From: Paramacrobiotus metropolitanus
Taxonomy: Eukaryota > Tardigrada > Eutardigrada > Parachela > Macrobiotidae
Assembly (NCBI RefSeq): GCF_019649055.1
Contig: NW_026570223.1
Coordinates: 930,001-994,000, forward strand
Length of the DNA stretch: 64,000 nt
Direction of reading: 5' to 3'
In this document: one piece after another, positions 24,476 to 33,904 of the stretch
How positions within the stretch are numbered: the stretch's first letter is position 1
How the letters are laid out: every line of letters begins with the position of its first letter
Made by a program: the position numbers and the translations under genes
Notes under the pieces: generated by a model
Databases searched by the model: none
What the model was told of the DNA's origin: nothing
What the model saw: only the letters and a program-made list of their open reading frames with translations

Positions 24476-26021
24476 GTTCGAATATCGATGGTTACTGCAG
24501 TAATACAGACTCTGTATTTACAGCAACTTGGCGTAGCGGCCAACGTGTGTGTAAACTGTGTAATGGAGAAAGTTGAAATCTGCTTAAGGATTGTACAACA
24601 TGTTCAAAATTATAACCAGATTGGCTTTTTCGGCTTCGAGTTAATTCGCTCCAGGCATGAGGAGCGCCACGATGAAAGTCAAAGTTTAACGATGTGTTTC
24701 GAGATAAAGCGTATATATTGTACTATATACTGTATATATGCAGCTCAACATTTACTGCGATTCAGACTGGTAATACTTAGGATTGATTAGTTTTTGATAC
24801 GGGTGCTAACTGTTGCTTGCTGACAGAAAGTCCAAAAATCATTCGGGCGAATGATTGCTGTAATATGTTAATTAATCTGTATATGTGCCCCAATATTATA
24901 GCCAATTAGCGTATCATTTGTGTGCACGATAAGTAATAATCTTGTAAAACGTGTCCTGTTTGGCACAAATTAGCTATAGTCTATAGAGACCAGCCAGCCT
25001 GTTAAAACTGGTCATCGGAAAAAGGAAAGCTGATTCTTTCTTTTCGAATGTTCGGATAATTTTAATAATTCCTCGGCTTACTGCGGCCGTAGCGTCGTAC
25101 TCGTAGGCCTTGATACTCTGAGCCTGCTCTGTTGTCCGCATCTGTTCGTGTAAAATGTACTGTATAAATGCAAGTTTGTTACCTTTTCAGTCTTAAATAA
25201 ATGCTGACTAATTTCAGTCTTACATGGTGTCGCGACTACAGTTGCAATTTTACGGCAGGTCAATGTTTTAGTACCGGTGTTTCTGGCTCGTTCTCTTGCT
25301 GAATATATCTGTACAGTACCGCACCCACCAAAACGCGGTGTAGGTGGTAAAGTAAAAGGAAGATCGCAGTTGCACGAACAGCGATGTTATGTTCTGTAAT
25401 TCCGTATCTGTAGTCCCATGCATTCAAGCGTTTGGCGTAGGTCAGTGAGCAAATGGTTTATGCATTTGTTCTTCTTTAATTTGCTGCCTCGTTACCAGTT
25501 GTCGTACATTTTTTCCACATAACTGATGCCCGATAAACAGCCAAACAAATCTAATTTAAAAGCAAAGCCTTCATCAACGGGTTTCTGAATTTAAAAAATT
25601 TAACTGTTTTCTGTTTCCTAAGACTGTTTAAACGGTTAAAATAGGTTGGTTTTTCTGTACCTGACCCTGGCTGAATAAAAAGTAAGGTCTGATCACCTTT
25701 TCGGCACCCGCTACCTTACCGTGCAACCTGCAAGCACTACTTGACCTTCGTTATGGACTTACAGTACTAGCTCATACCCGCTCATACGCACAGCGCTGTC
25801 GGCTGTGGGTGCTACTGTAATAATTGCGCTATTACTGAAGTCAATTGTAATTCAGCTTCTCTGTTGCAAAAGCGGGATTTTTTTTTACTAGCCAATGAGT
25901 AAGCCAACATCAACTTCGCGACAGCAACTAGTAAGTTGATTTTTATAATACTACGTAAATTTCCATAAAATGATTATAAGCAATCAGCGGGATTGTCTCT
26001 AGACATCAGAAACAGGCATTC
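24476..26021. other. Intergenic, no gene seen
   Basis: Promoter of D on its left side, 3' flank of gene E on its right. AT-rich, no supported coding segment. Confidence 0.5.
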
Positions 26022-26525
26022 TCATGGTCTCATCATTAACGACGTTAGATCCCACTTGAGATGGCCGCTGGGCAATCCCGCTTGCCAAACCGGACAGTTC
26101 GCACCACGTGGGCCGTTACACTGGAAAGCCAGGAATAGTGCGCCCCAGATGTTGCCAAATATCTGCTGCGCTTCCTGGTCGCAGTTATTAGCCAATTGGT
26201 TCCGAATGCAGGTCTGGTATGCTTTAGCATTGCTAAAAATGCAAAACGCTTTTGGCTACACATTCACGAAACCGTGTTAACGCCAGGTCCAATAAATTAC
26301 CAGCAAAAGCTTTTAATAAAATCCGCGTCTTTCTTTTTCGACATGATTAGGTTAGCGGCTTTAAAGGCACAAGGCAGTGTCTTGGTCCCTGTTGTCTCAT
26401 TCAGCTTTTTAGCACAGGACAGCAGAGTGCGTATTTTATTGCCCAAATCAGATCAGGTCTAGCGCACGGCCTTTTTCCAAACGCGGTTCACCAATGGTCA
26501 TCGCTTCGTGGAAGCTAACCATATA
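26022..26525 (-). pseudogene. Gene E (14-Cys family), exon 3 and 3' part of exon 2
   Basis: Exon 3 (26022-26232) is intact, in frame and ends in TGA. It reads NAKAYQTCIRNQLANNCDQE and carries the GPRGANCPVW block. The exon 2 remnant (26300-26525) keeps NKIRTLLSCAKKLNETTGTK and KSFCW, but it is frameshifted near 26450, where a short ATCAGATCAGG duplication replaces the paralogs' DFGN codons, and it ends at a solo LTR. The rest of exon 2 is at 26852-26891 and 49581-49600, and exon 1 is at 49670. The gene is dead. Confidence 0.88.
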
Positions 26526-26851
26526 TGATGGTGGATCTAGGAAGAATCCACGGACAGAGACAGAAACGGAATCTATCCTGCAGAGTGAGCAGTGTTGTAT
26601 ATATACTACGAGCTATGCGGAAACGCAAGACACCCGACAATCAACTGCACACTTTATATCCCATTCACATGACACAGCAGAATGCTGCGGGGCTAAAAGA
26701 ACAGCAAGTTACTCAGACGACGATGGCTAGCAACTGAAGAATCTACCAGATCGAAGAGCTGGTAGATGGAGAAAATCACTAGCAAAAACAGCAAAACAAC
26801 TTAGCACCCGCACCAGTGCGGGTGTGCGGGGAGGCCACTCCTCCTCTCACA
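26526..26851 (-). mobile_element. Solo LTR, related to the giant element's LTR
   Basis: 326 bp. On the minus strand it begins TGTGAGAGGAGG and ends CCACCATCA (TG...CA). One portion (GACAGAGACAGAAACGGAAT, then GAGCTATGCGGAAAC) is clearly homologous to the LTR at 26913. It interrupts gene E exon 2. The flanks TATA (26522-26525) and TATT (26852-26855) look like an imperfect 4-bp target duplication. No internal element sequence remains, so it is probably the product of LTR-LTR recombination. Confidence 0.8.
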
Positions 26852-26891
26852 TATTTCCGTACAGGGTTGCGCTGCTTCCTTGATACATTTA
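26852..26891 (-). pseudogene. Gene E, exon 2 middle fragment
   Basis: A 40-bp island of exon 2 coding C-I-K-E-A-A-Q-P-C-T-E (paralogs: CVKETSQPCTE). It is caught between the solo LTR and the TA dinucleotide that starts the MITE. Confidence 0.85.
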
Positions 26892-26912
26892 CAGCTTAGG
26901 ACGAAATGGTCG
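26892..26912. mobile_element. MITE, left 21 bp (split by the giant element)
   Basis: Begins directly after TA (26890-26891) with CAGCTTAGGACGAAATGGTC. This pairs as a terminal inverted repeat with the end at 49580. Last four bases GTCG are the target duplicated by the LTR retrotransposon. Confidence 0.82.
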
Positions 26913-27248
26913 TCTAATGCTAGATCCAGAATGGATCCAGGGACGGAGACAGAAACGGAATCTATCCCGTGGAGTGAGCAATACGATCTGGATTGCGAGC
27001 TATGCGGAAACACAAAACGTCGCACCGTAATCGCTGACTTTAATAATATTGAAAGTCTGGATAACAGAAAATCAACACTGATCGGCACAGCTCGATCGTA
27101 AAACGTGGAGCCAATTCCACACTGTGCAATACTGTGCAGCACGTGCTAAGCCGCACCCACTAGCCAATCAGAGACGAGACACAACACAGACACGTAATCC
27201 ATGGCGAGTAGCGTCACGGACGTGAACGCTAGTGAACCCCCGCTCACA
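26913..27248 (-). repeat. 3' LTR of the giant element
   Basis: 336 bp; begins TGTGAGCGGGGG on the minus strand and ends CATTAGA. It contains an ATTGG (inverse CCAAT) box. The coding-strand tract just before it is C-rich (CATCCCCCCAGAGGCA), not a typical polypurine tract. Confidence 0.95.
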
Positions 27249-28683
27249 TGCCTCTGGGGGGATGCCGAGCTCCGTTGAGGCTGGACACACTCCCGAATCC
27301 ACGAAAAGACGGCGGTCGCCGGTGTCTGTGCGTGCTCAAAAACATCAAATTCTCTTATTCCTTTTTATCACATCAATTCCATAAGGCACAATTCCATTTA
27401 ACAAGATGTGAATAAAGAGATCCATTTAGAAAAATACTATCATTTAACAGATCAACAGTTATAAGATCAACAGAAGTATTAATCAAAATGTAGACTAGGA
27501 TCCTCCATTTCTGACTCATAAAGGTCACAGGTCCTGTCCACCGTTTCCGCACTTTGGCCCATTTCGCTCTATTGAGCAATTCCGCGCATCCATAGTGCGA
27601 CTTTCATCACAATCCGCTTGAGAATCAGGTGCGTATCAAGTACGACTTAGGAATACTGCTTCTTCTTTGGAATAAGGTGCGTATCAATTGTACGACTCCA
27701 AAATGAGATCCAATAAAGGTCATGGAGGGACGTCATGTAGACAAGCGTAGTTCGCTTCCTCCCTGATTGGTCATCTTCTGTCGAGATGATCCGTTGAGAT
27801 GTGCGACTCGTTTTGGGTTAGTGGTCCCAAAAAGGTCATGCGACTTGAATTCCAATGCGGTGACTCTGTTGGGCGGTAATGATCCCAAAGGTCATCCAAC
27901 TTCTCTTCAAACTTCAATTAAAGGTCATGGAGGAACTCAGCCAGTTTTCTGCGGCTTCAAGCACTTCTTTGCTTGCCTCCCTGGTAAAACTTTTGGTTTG
28001 ACCTTTCCGTCGCACATCCAACTTTAATATGCCTCGAGCGGCCAGAGTGCCGGCAAAGTTTACCGTAACATCTCTGATGGGGCCGGCTAACTACCGCATT
28101 AAATTTACCTCACGACGCTTCCACTTTTAATCTTTGACTTTTGTTCGCCGCTTGTGGCCCAACTTCGGTACGAGAGATCCGGCTTGGTTGCCGCTATTTC
28201 TCTCGTTGATTTTTAACACTGGGTCGCTCGGAGAGATTGCCGGCATAGTTTACCGTAGCAACTCTAATGAGGCCGGCTGACTGCCGCATCAAGTTTACCT
28301 CATTAATATTTCCACCTGTTGTCTTTCTCTTTTTCGCCGCTTGTGGCCCACTTTCGTATTCAAGAGATCCGGCTTGATTACCGTAGTTTCTCTTGCCAAT
28401 TTATAACATTGAATCGCTTAAGGAGGAGAGCCGGCTAACTGCCGTAGCAACTCCCTTGGGGCCGGCTTTATAGACCGAATCAATTTCAACCCCAATCGCT
28501 GCTCCACATGATTTCTTTATCCTTTGCGGTTCTGTGCTATAAATGCTGAAAACAACAAATACACAAATACAGTTTATAGTAATATGTCATGTCGCCCTTA
28601 TATACCACACCATGTTTCATTTTTGTGACGTACCGACATATGCCGTAGACGCCCTTTTAATAGTGTGATCCTAACGATCAACA
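27249..28683. other. 3' non-coding tail of the giant element with 190-bp tandem repeat
   Basis: No ORF is supported. A unit of 190 bp starting CGGCAAAGTTTACCGTA (28051) recurs at 28241 and partly near 28432. Each copy carries a GCCGGCTNACTNCCGCAT stretch and CGCCGCTTGTGGCCCA. Six AAAGGTCA octamers lie between 27519 and 28010. Polyadenylation signals cannot be assigned. Confidence 0.7.
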
Positions 28684-28960
28684 CTATTCCGTTTCATTTG
28701 AGTCGCCGTCGCCATCGCTTGGCGGGCGCCTCTTAGCGTTTTCCGGTTGATTACGGTCGGACGTTCGGTCAACTGGTTCCGTGGAATCAACTGCCATGAC
28801 CTTTTCCGGGTCAACTTCTCGCTGACCGCGACCTTTCCCTTGGCGACTGCGTTTAACCGCCTCTACCCGATGGCGTGCGTCATTTTCTTCCAACCGCAGT
28901 CTTCGATTGTTGGGGTCATCTGCTAGTCGACGCTGTACATCGGCGAGATTCTCCGGAGCT
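28684..28960 (-). CDS. Giant element ORF X4, short 3' frame
   Basis: An open frame with no ATG that overlaps the end of ORF X3 in another frame. It encodes a very basic and acidic, low-complexity tail (RHRVEAVKRSRQGKGRGQR) ending at 28684. It could be a frameshift extension of X3 or read-through debris. No homology recognised. Confidence 0.4.
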
Positions 28961-31400
28961 GCTGGTTTCGTAGACCACGTCGTCCAATCTGGTTAGGAGC
29001 GCGTTCTGGGCGCCGATCACTTTTCTTCACAAGGAATTCATCAATGTACGTTTCAACTCCGTCCACTGGTTCGACGTAGTCACTTCCCATGGTGTCTTTG
29101 ATCTTGTTGATCCTCTCTTCAACTTGGGAGGCATGTCGTTGTGTAAGATTGCCCTTTTCCATTCGTATTTTGCACTTTTTCAGCGCCTTTCTTGCCGTAT
29201 GGGCTATCCCGACATGTTCCATGGGTTCTCCCAATTTCGCCACATGCGGTCGAAAGAGCGGTGGGATATCATCTTTCATGGTATTAGATACCAACTGATT
29301 CTGTGTCTTATAATGTGCCAATCTCGCAGCGAAAACCTTTTGCCCCATCCTTCTTGCGGCATGGTCTTTAGGATCCACTTGTAATCCGATCGATGCTCTT
29401 GCTGCGAGCAACTTGAAGGCTGGATTCACGTGTCGTAAAACAAACTGAGCCACATATTCTTGTCGTTCGGGATAGTCTCTATAATAGAATTGTGTCATCC
29501 CGACTGGGTCAGTCGTATCCAGTGGCACGTCCAACAAATTCAAATCCAGCAGACTATGTAATCCGTTTCGTCGGACAGGGAGGTAACAATCCCTTACTGA
29601 ATCGCGGGGGATGTATAATCGACGGAAACTTCCTTGTTCCACTCCCTCTCTAATTTCTTTCGCGTAGCCCGAATCGAATAAGAATTGGCGAAGCTGATTC
29701 AGGATCGTGTGAATCTTATTCGCATCCGCCGAATCGTCTTCAATCCCCATGTATCGGCAAATTTCCATCTTCTGTTCATCGGTATCTCTCATATCATATT
29801 CCATATCGATTGTGTCGGGGTGTCGATTATTGAATCGTGAAGTCGTTCGCCGGTCGCGTTCCTCCGGTTCGCGCTGACCTTCTTGTTCACGTCGTCCGCT
29901 CTGCGGCGTTTCGTTACCCGTCGATGTGGACGGTTGAAGGTCACTGTCAAGGACCACGTTTCTTCGGTGTATCACGTTCTCTTGGGACGCTTCTGCGACT
30001 GAACTGGCTCCTTCCATCGGGTCATCTTCTTGAGCAGCGCTAATGATTGGATTCACCACATGGACCGTTGACTCCATTCTCTGATACTTCGGGGGTGAAT
30101 CTTCCCTTTCTGCGCTCGATGACCTTTTACTTGCGCCAGATTCAAAACCCGCATAATACTTGGCTCTTTCCTGCCATCGTTTATCCTGTGGGTCTGGCGT
30201 TCTAATTCGCGTGTGTTCGCGTCTTTTATCCCATGACCTTTCAGGTGTTGACATTCTAACATTGCGGTTGCGGAATCCAACTTCCAACGGCACCTGATGA
30301 CCTTTCTTGTCAGGCTCTGTACGGTACGTCTCCGCACGCCATTGCTCTTCACGTCCTCTTGTCGCGGCCAAAATCTTTGCCGTATCGATTTTCCGCTGAA
30401 TACTCGTCTCGGTAATCTCGTTTCCATGGCGTACCCAGCCTCTTCCGCCACGATAATCGCGATCACGGGAACGTTCGCGTGACCTTTCGCTGCGGTAATC
30501 ACGTGTCCTTTAACGGGAGTATTCACGTGACCTTTCATTTCGTCGTTCAGAAGTTCGTTCGTGTTCGCGTGAATGTCCGCGTGACCTTTCTCTATGCGGA
30601 GGCGAACGAGGTCGTGTAAACCCATCATCTCGTCTGAATCCTCTAAGCGCCTGTAGGACATTGCTCTCGTTCTGACGGGATTTGCGCAGCTCCTCCATAC
30701 GTTCTTCAACTGCCTTCTTTATGTATGGTGCTGGAGCGAAACCCTTCTGCAGTCTCAACTTTTCCCGTAACAGCGCATCAAATAAGTCCTGTTGCATGGC
30801 CGCCGGATCGCTTGTCAGCGTATCGATCTGAATGATGAGCGACTGGCGTATCAGCTGTGCTTCGTCTTCGTTGAGGCTGGCTGTCGCTACAGTCGAACTC
30901 GACGGACTGGGCAGCGCCTCTCGTGCGGCCTGTTCGCTCGCCTTTTGATTCGCCGCATTGATCTTCGCCCGGAGTTCATCCTCCAGCTGTTGCCGCCGCA
31001 TCTTCTCTTGATCTTCCTCGAACTTCTTCCGGTATGCGTCCGTCTGTGGGCATTTCAATGGCTCCAAAGTCTCGTCCCAACCACTTTCGTTATTCTGGAT
31101 CGCTTCTCGGTAACGATCCTCGAGGAGCATTCGCTCTTCTACTGGGATGCTGCCATAATTCCTCGCGTTGATGAGGTTTCTAAAAACGTCCAAGTTCCCT
31201 CGTTTAGCTTCCATGATCCCAACGAGTGAAACAATGTGGCGGTCCCCCAAGTTGTGAACGCATGTGTAGCACGGGAACTTCTTATCAACCTTTCTGTTAT
31301 TCCGTAAACAGTCCGGACACTTTGGGTTGTAGCCCGTAGATCTGTTTATCTCTGATGCGGGTCCTGAGCTTTTAGGAGTGGCTTGACCTTTCTGTGCCAT
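28923..31400 (-). CDS. Giant element ORF X3 (interrupted by one in-frame TAA)
   Basis: Starts at a true ATG (MAQKGQATPK) at 31400. A Cys cluster, CPDCLRNNRKVDKKFPCYTC at about residues 25-45, suggests zinc binding. A charged, Ala/Gln-rich coiled-coil-like region follows (about 120-210), then an Arg/Ser/Glu-repeat linker. That linker is cut by TAA at 30510-30512, yet RS-type repeats continue in the same frame (RSERSRERSRDRDYRGG), so one ancestral ORF of about 825 codons is likely. The last ~270 residues look globular (DANKIHTILNQLRQFLFDSG, then YIPRDSVRDCYLPVRRNG). It lies where env would be, but I see no signal peptide, membrane anchor or glycosylation-rich ectodomain. Function unknown. Confidence 0.6.
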
Positions 31401-31760
31401 CTTCTCCGTTTTAAATCTGCAATCAAAAACAATCCATCATAGTAACCTTTCCACGTTAATCTTTTCCATCTTATCCATTATCTAGGCTTCTCTAGCATTT
31501 TTACGCCTATTCCGTTACTGAGCTGAGACTTTCCTAGCTCCTGCTGCCCTTTCTATCACTGTAACGTGGTGACCTTTCTCACGTTATCAGCACTTTCTGA
31601 CTACTGTGACCTTTTTTATTAGTCTTATCGCCGCTACTTCTCGAGTTGACCTTTTCGCTTTCAATTTCCCGTAAAACTTTTCTCTTTCGTTTTTAACTAT
31701 TTTATGCTTTTTCTGTAATATGCAGGGTTCATTACTCGCTGCATATTACACTCGTCCCCT

Positions 31761-33815
31761 TCATTCAGACTCTTTCGCCGGCGGGTTATACGGTTTGAAG
31801 TCCACTCGGCCGTCCTTGTTAATATGCAGTGCATTCTCCGCGATCAGAGCTTCAACAGCGTTTTTGATCCACTCTTTATCATTTTCAATGTTCAACTCTC
31901 CCAGTTCGTAATGGACGGCCATGAAGTTCGAGAGGTCATTCCATGACGCTCCATTGGTACCGCCAATGGCGTCCAAAGCCACATCTGTGATGGCTATCTT
32001 CCAGGCCTCCAGCTCCATTTTAAGTCTGGGTGTGCGGTCCGTGCCCTGTTTCGGAAGGTAGTAAATAACTTTGTTGTCCTTGTTATATTTGCATCCCAAC
32101 TTTCCGTCCTTATACGCTCGTTTCAGGACCCGCTCACTCATGCTGAGTGACGATCTTCCTTTCGAATTTTCGGCGACTTGTCTCTTCAATTCCGTCCCGA
32201 GCCTCTCGTGTTCTCTGGTGATCTGAATCGCCGCCTGGACTTCGTTCCATGTTCGGTTATTCACGTCCAACGGTGCTCCTAACGTGTAATCTGTCGCTTC
32301 CTTTATACTGGTGGTTTCTGTTTTCTGGGGGGATAATGCCGAGTCCGTTGGGTCAGTTGTCTCCTTTTCATCAATCCTCAATTTTGCCAGCGAGCCAGAT
32401 GATGACTGCGCCGATTTCGGTTCATCAGCTTTCTCCTTCTGTGGTAAAGTCTCGTGACCTCCCACGTCGCCTGTCGACTTCGAGCGTTCTTTCTCAAAGA
32501 CCTCCTTCAATGGTGCGAACAATGATTTCTGATACACTTGTCGCGCGGAGGCTGCTTCTGCTTCTGCCGCTGCCTTGTCCATCGGGAGCATGACCTTTTC
32601 TTTCTCCCGTTTTTCTGAAGCCCCGTGACCTTTCGGTTGAATTTCTTCCGTCGCAGTTCCAGATGTCTCTTGACCTTTAGATTGTTTATCTTGCGCTGTC
32701 GCTGGTGTCGTGGTATCATCGCCACTTTCTTCCGATTCGGAATCCATGGGTCCCTTCTTTTTCGACACTTTCGGTGCTTGTGCTTTAACCCGTACGGTTC
32801 CTTCCTCAGCTGTTAACTGCGCGATCCGATTCAATATGGGAGTTGTCGGGTCTCCACTCGATGGCACCCTTTCCATCTCCTGACTGTCGGACATGTTACA
32901 ACGGTTTTGTTTTTCCGGCGGTATCAGGCCTACTCTCGTATATCGGATCGGATATCCTTGATGTGCGTTCGTTGTAGCAAGGATGTTCTGTTTTATCATC
33001 CTCGGCAACGCGCGTTCAGTGGCCGTATCGATTTCCTTTATCATCCCTTTTCCGTCATTCCAAACAGCGTTGATATATTGGCTGATCCGGTGACTCGTTG
33101 ACCCTAACGGGCTTGTCATTCCCGCGATTGCCCTTTCCACTCGCATTGAGCTATCTTCATTTGGAGTCGTCAGCGACTTGTCCAAACTTGACGGTCTGAA
33201 CAGTTTAGCCTTATACGCGAAATTCGGATGTTTCTGGAGAAGTTTTCCCGCGTTCCGAGCGTATTCCAGTACCACATCGAACTTCTGTTTGGTGAAGCTG
33301 CGGTGCATTTCTTTTCTCAGGTATTTCTTTAAGCCCGTTCTGAATTTTGACGTTACTGATGTGGTTCTTATTCGTGTAAAGTTCTTCTCCGCTCCATTGA
33401 ACGCATCAATAATTTCGTCAATCGTGGTCATATTATCACTGTCCGGGTCTTCAAATTCTGCTTCATCTCCTGAATAATCAAGTTCACTGTCACCGTCCGG
33501 TTCGATGTAAGTGGCCATTGCCAATGCGTCGATTTTCATGGCCTCTTTTCCTTTCTTTTTCAGCTTTGCGGGTTCGCTCTTTGCTTTTTTCCCTTTTTCC
33601 AGAACCTCCGCTAGGCTTCTTGGTTCTGTAGTTCTCGATCGAGTCGTTTTCGGGTCCGTGTGTGACCTCGCGCTAACCGTCGAAGTACTTGGAAGGCTCA
33701 CTTCCGATGCTTCTGATTCACGGGACGTCTCCCGTTTCGCTTTCTCCCGCATTCCTTTCTCCCTGCGTTTTTTCGTAGTGGATGCCAAGATGACGACTGG
33801 AACAATCTGTTTCAC
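31761..33815 (-). CDS. Giant element ORF X2
   Basis: 684 codons from the GTG at 33815, but the frame is open without an ATG to about 34020, inside the end of ORF X1. Frameshifting from X1 is therefore a plausible means of expression. Highly charged and Ser/Thr-rich in the first half and middle. Two parts look folded: residues about 135-280 (IDEIIDAFNGAEKNFTRIRT on, rich in Lys and aromatic residues) and the C-terminal ~140 residues (RTWNEVQAAIQITREHERL on). No recognised family. AAAGGTCA occurs here encoded as KGH, KGQ and KVT. Confidence 0.55.
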   Translation of the reverse strand: MKQIVPVVILASTTKKRREKGMREKAKRETSRESEASEVSLPSTSTVSARSHTDPKTTRSRTTEPRSLAEVLEKGKKAKSEPAKLKKKGKEAMKIDALAMATYIEPDGDSELDYSGDEAEFEDPDSDNMTTIDEIIDAFNGAEKNFTRIRTTSVTSKFRTGLKKYLRKEMHRSFTKQKFDVVLEYARNAGKLLQKHPNFAYKAKLFRPSSLDKSLTTPNEDSSMRVERAIAGMTSPLGSTSHRISQYINAVWNDGKGMIKEIDTATERALPRMIKQNILATTNAHQGYPIRYTRVGLIPPEKQNRCNMSDSQEMERVPSSGDPTTPILNRIAQLTAEEGTVRVKAQAPKVSKKKGPMDSESEESGDDTTTPATAQDKQSKGQETSGTATEEIQPKGHGASEKREKEKVMLPMDKAAAEAEAASARQVYQKSLFAPLKEVFEKERSKSTGDVGGHETLPQKEKADEPKSAQSSSGSLAKLRIDEKETTDPTDSALSPQKTETTSIKEATDYTLGAPLDVNNRTWNEVQAAIQITREHERLGTELKRQVAENSKGRSSLSMSERVLKRAYKDGKLGCKYNKDNKVIYYLPKQGTDRTPRLKMELEAWKIAITDVALDAIGGTNGASWNDLSNFMAVHYELGELNIENDKEWIKNAVEALIAENALHINKDGRVDFKPYNPPAKESE

Positions 33816-33904
33816 AGCTATGACCTTTCCTTTGGATGTTGACGGCTCGGGCTCGGTGACCTTTGACTTCGATGTAGCCGGTTCAATGACAAATTTCTTT
33901 GGGA

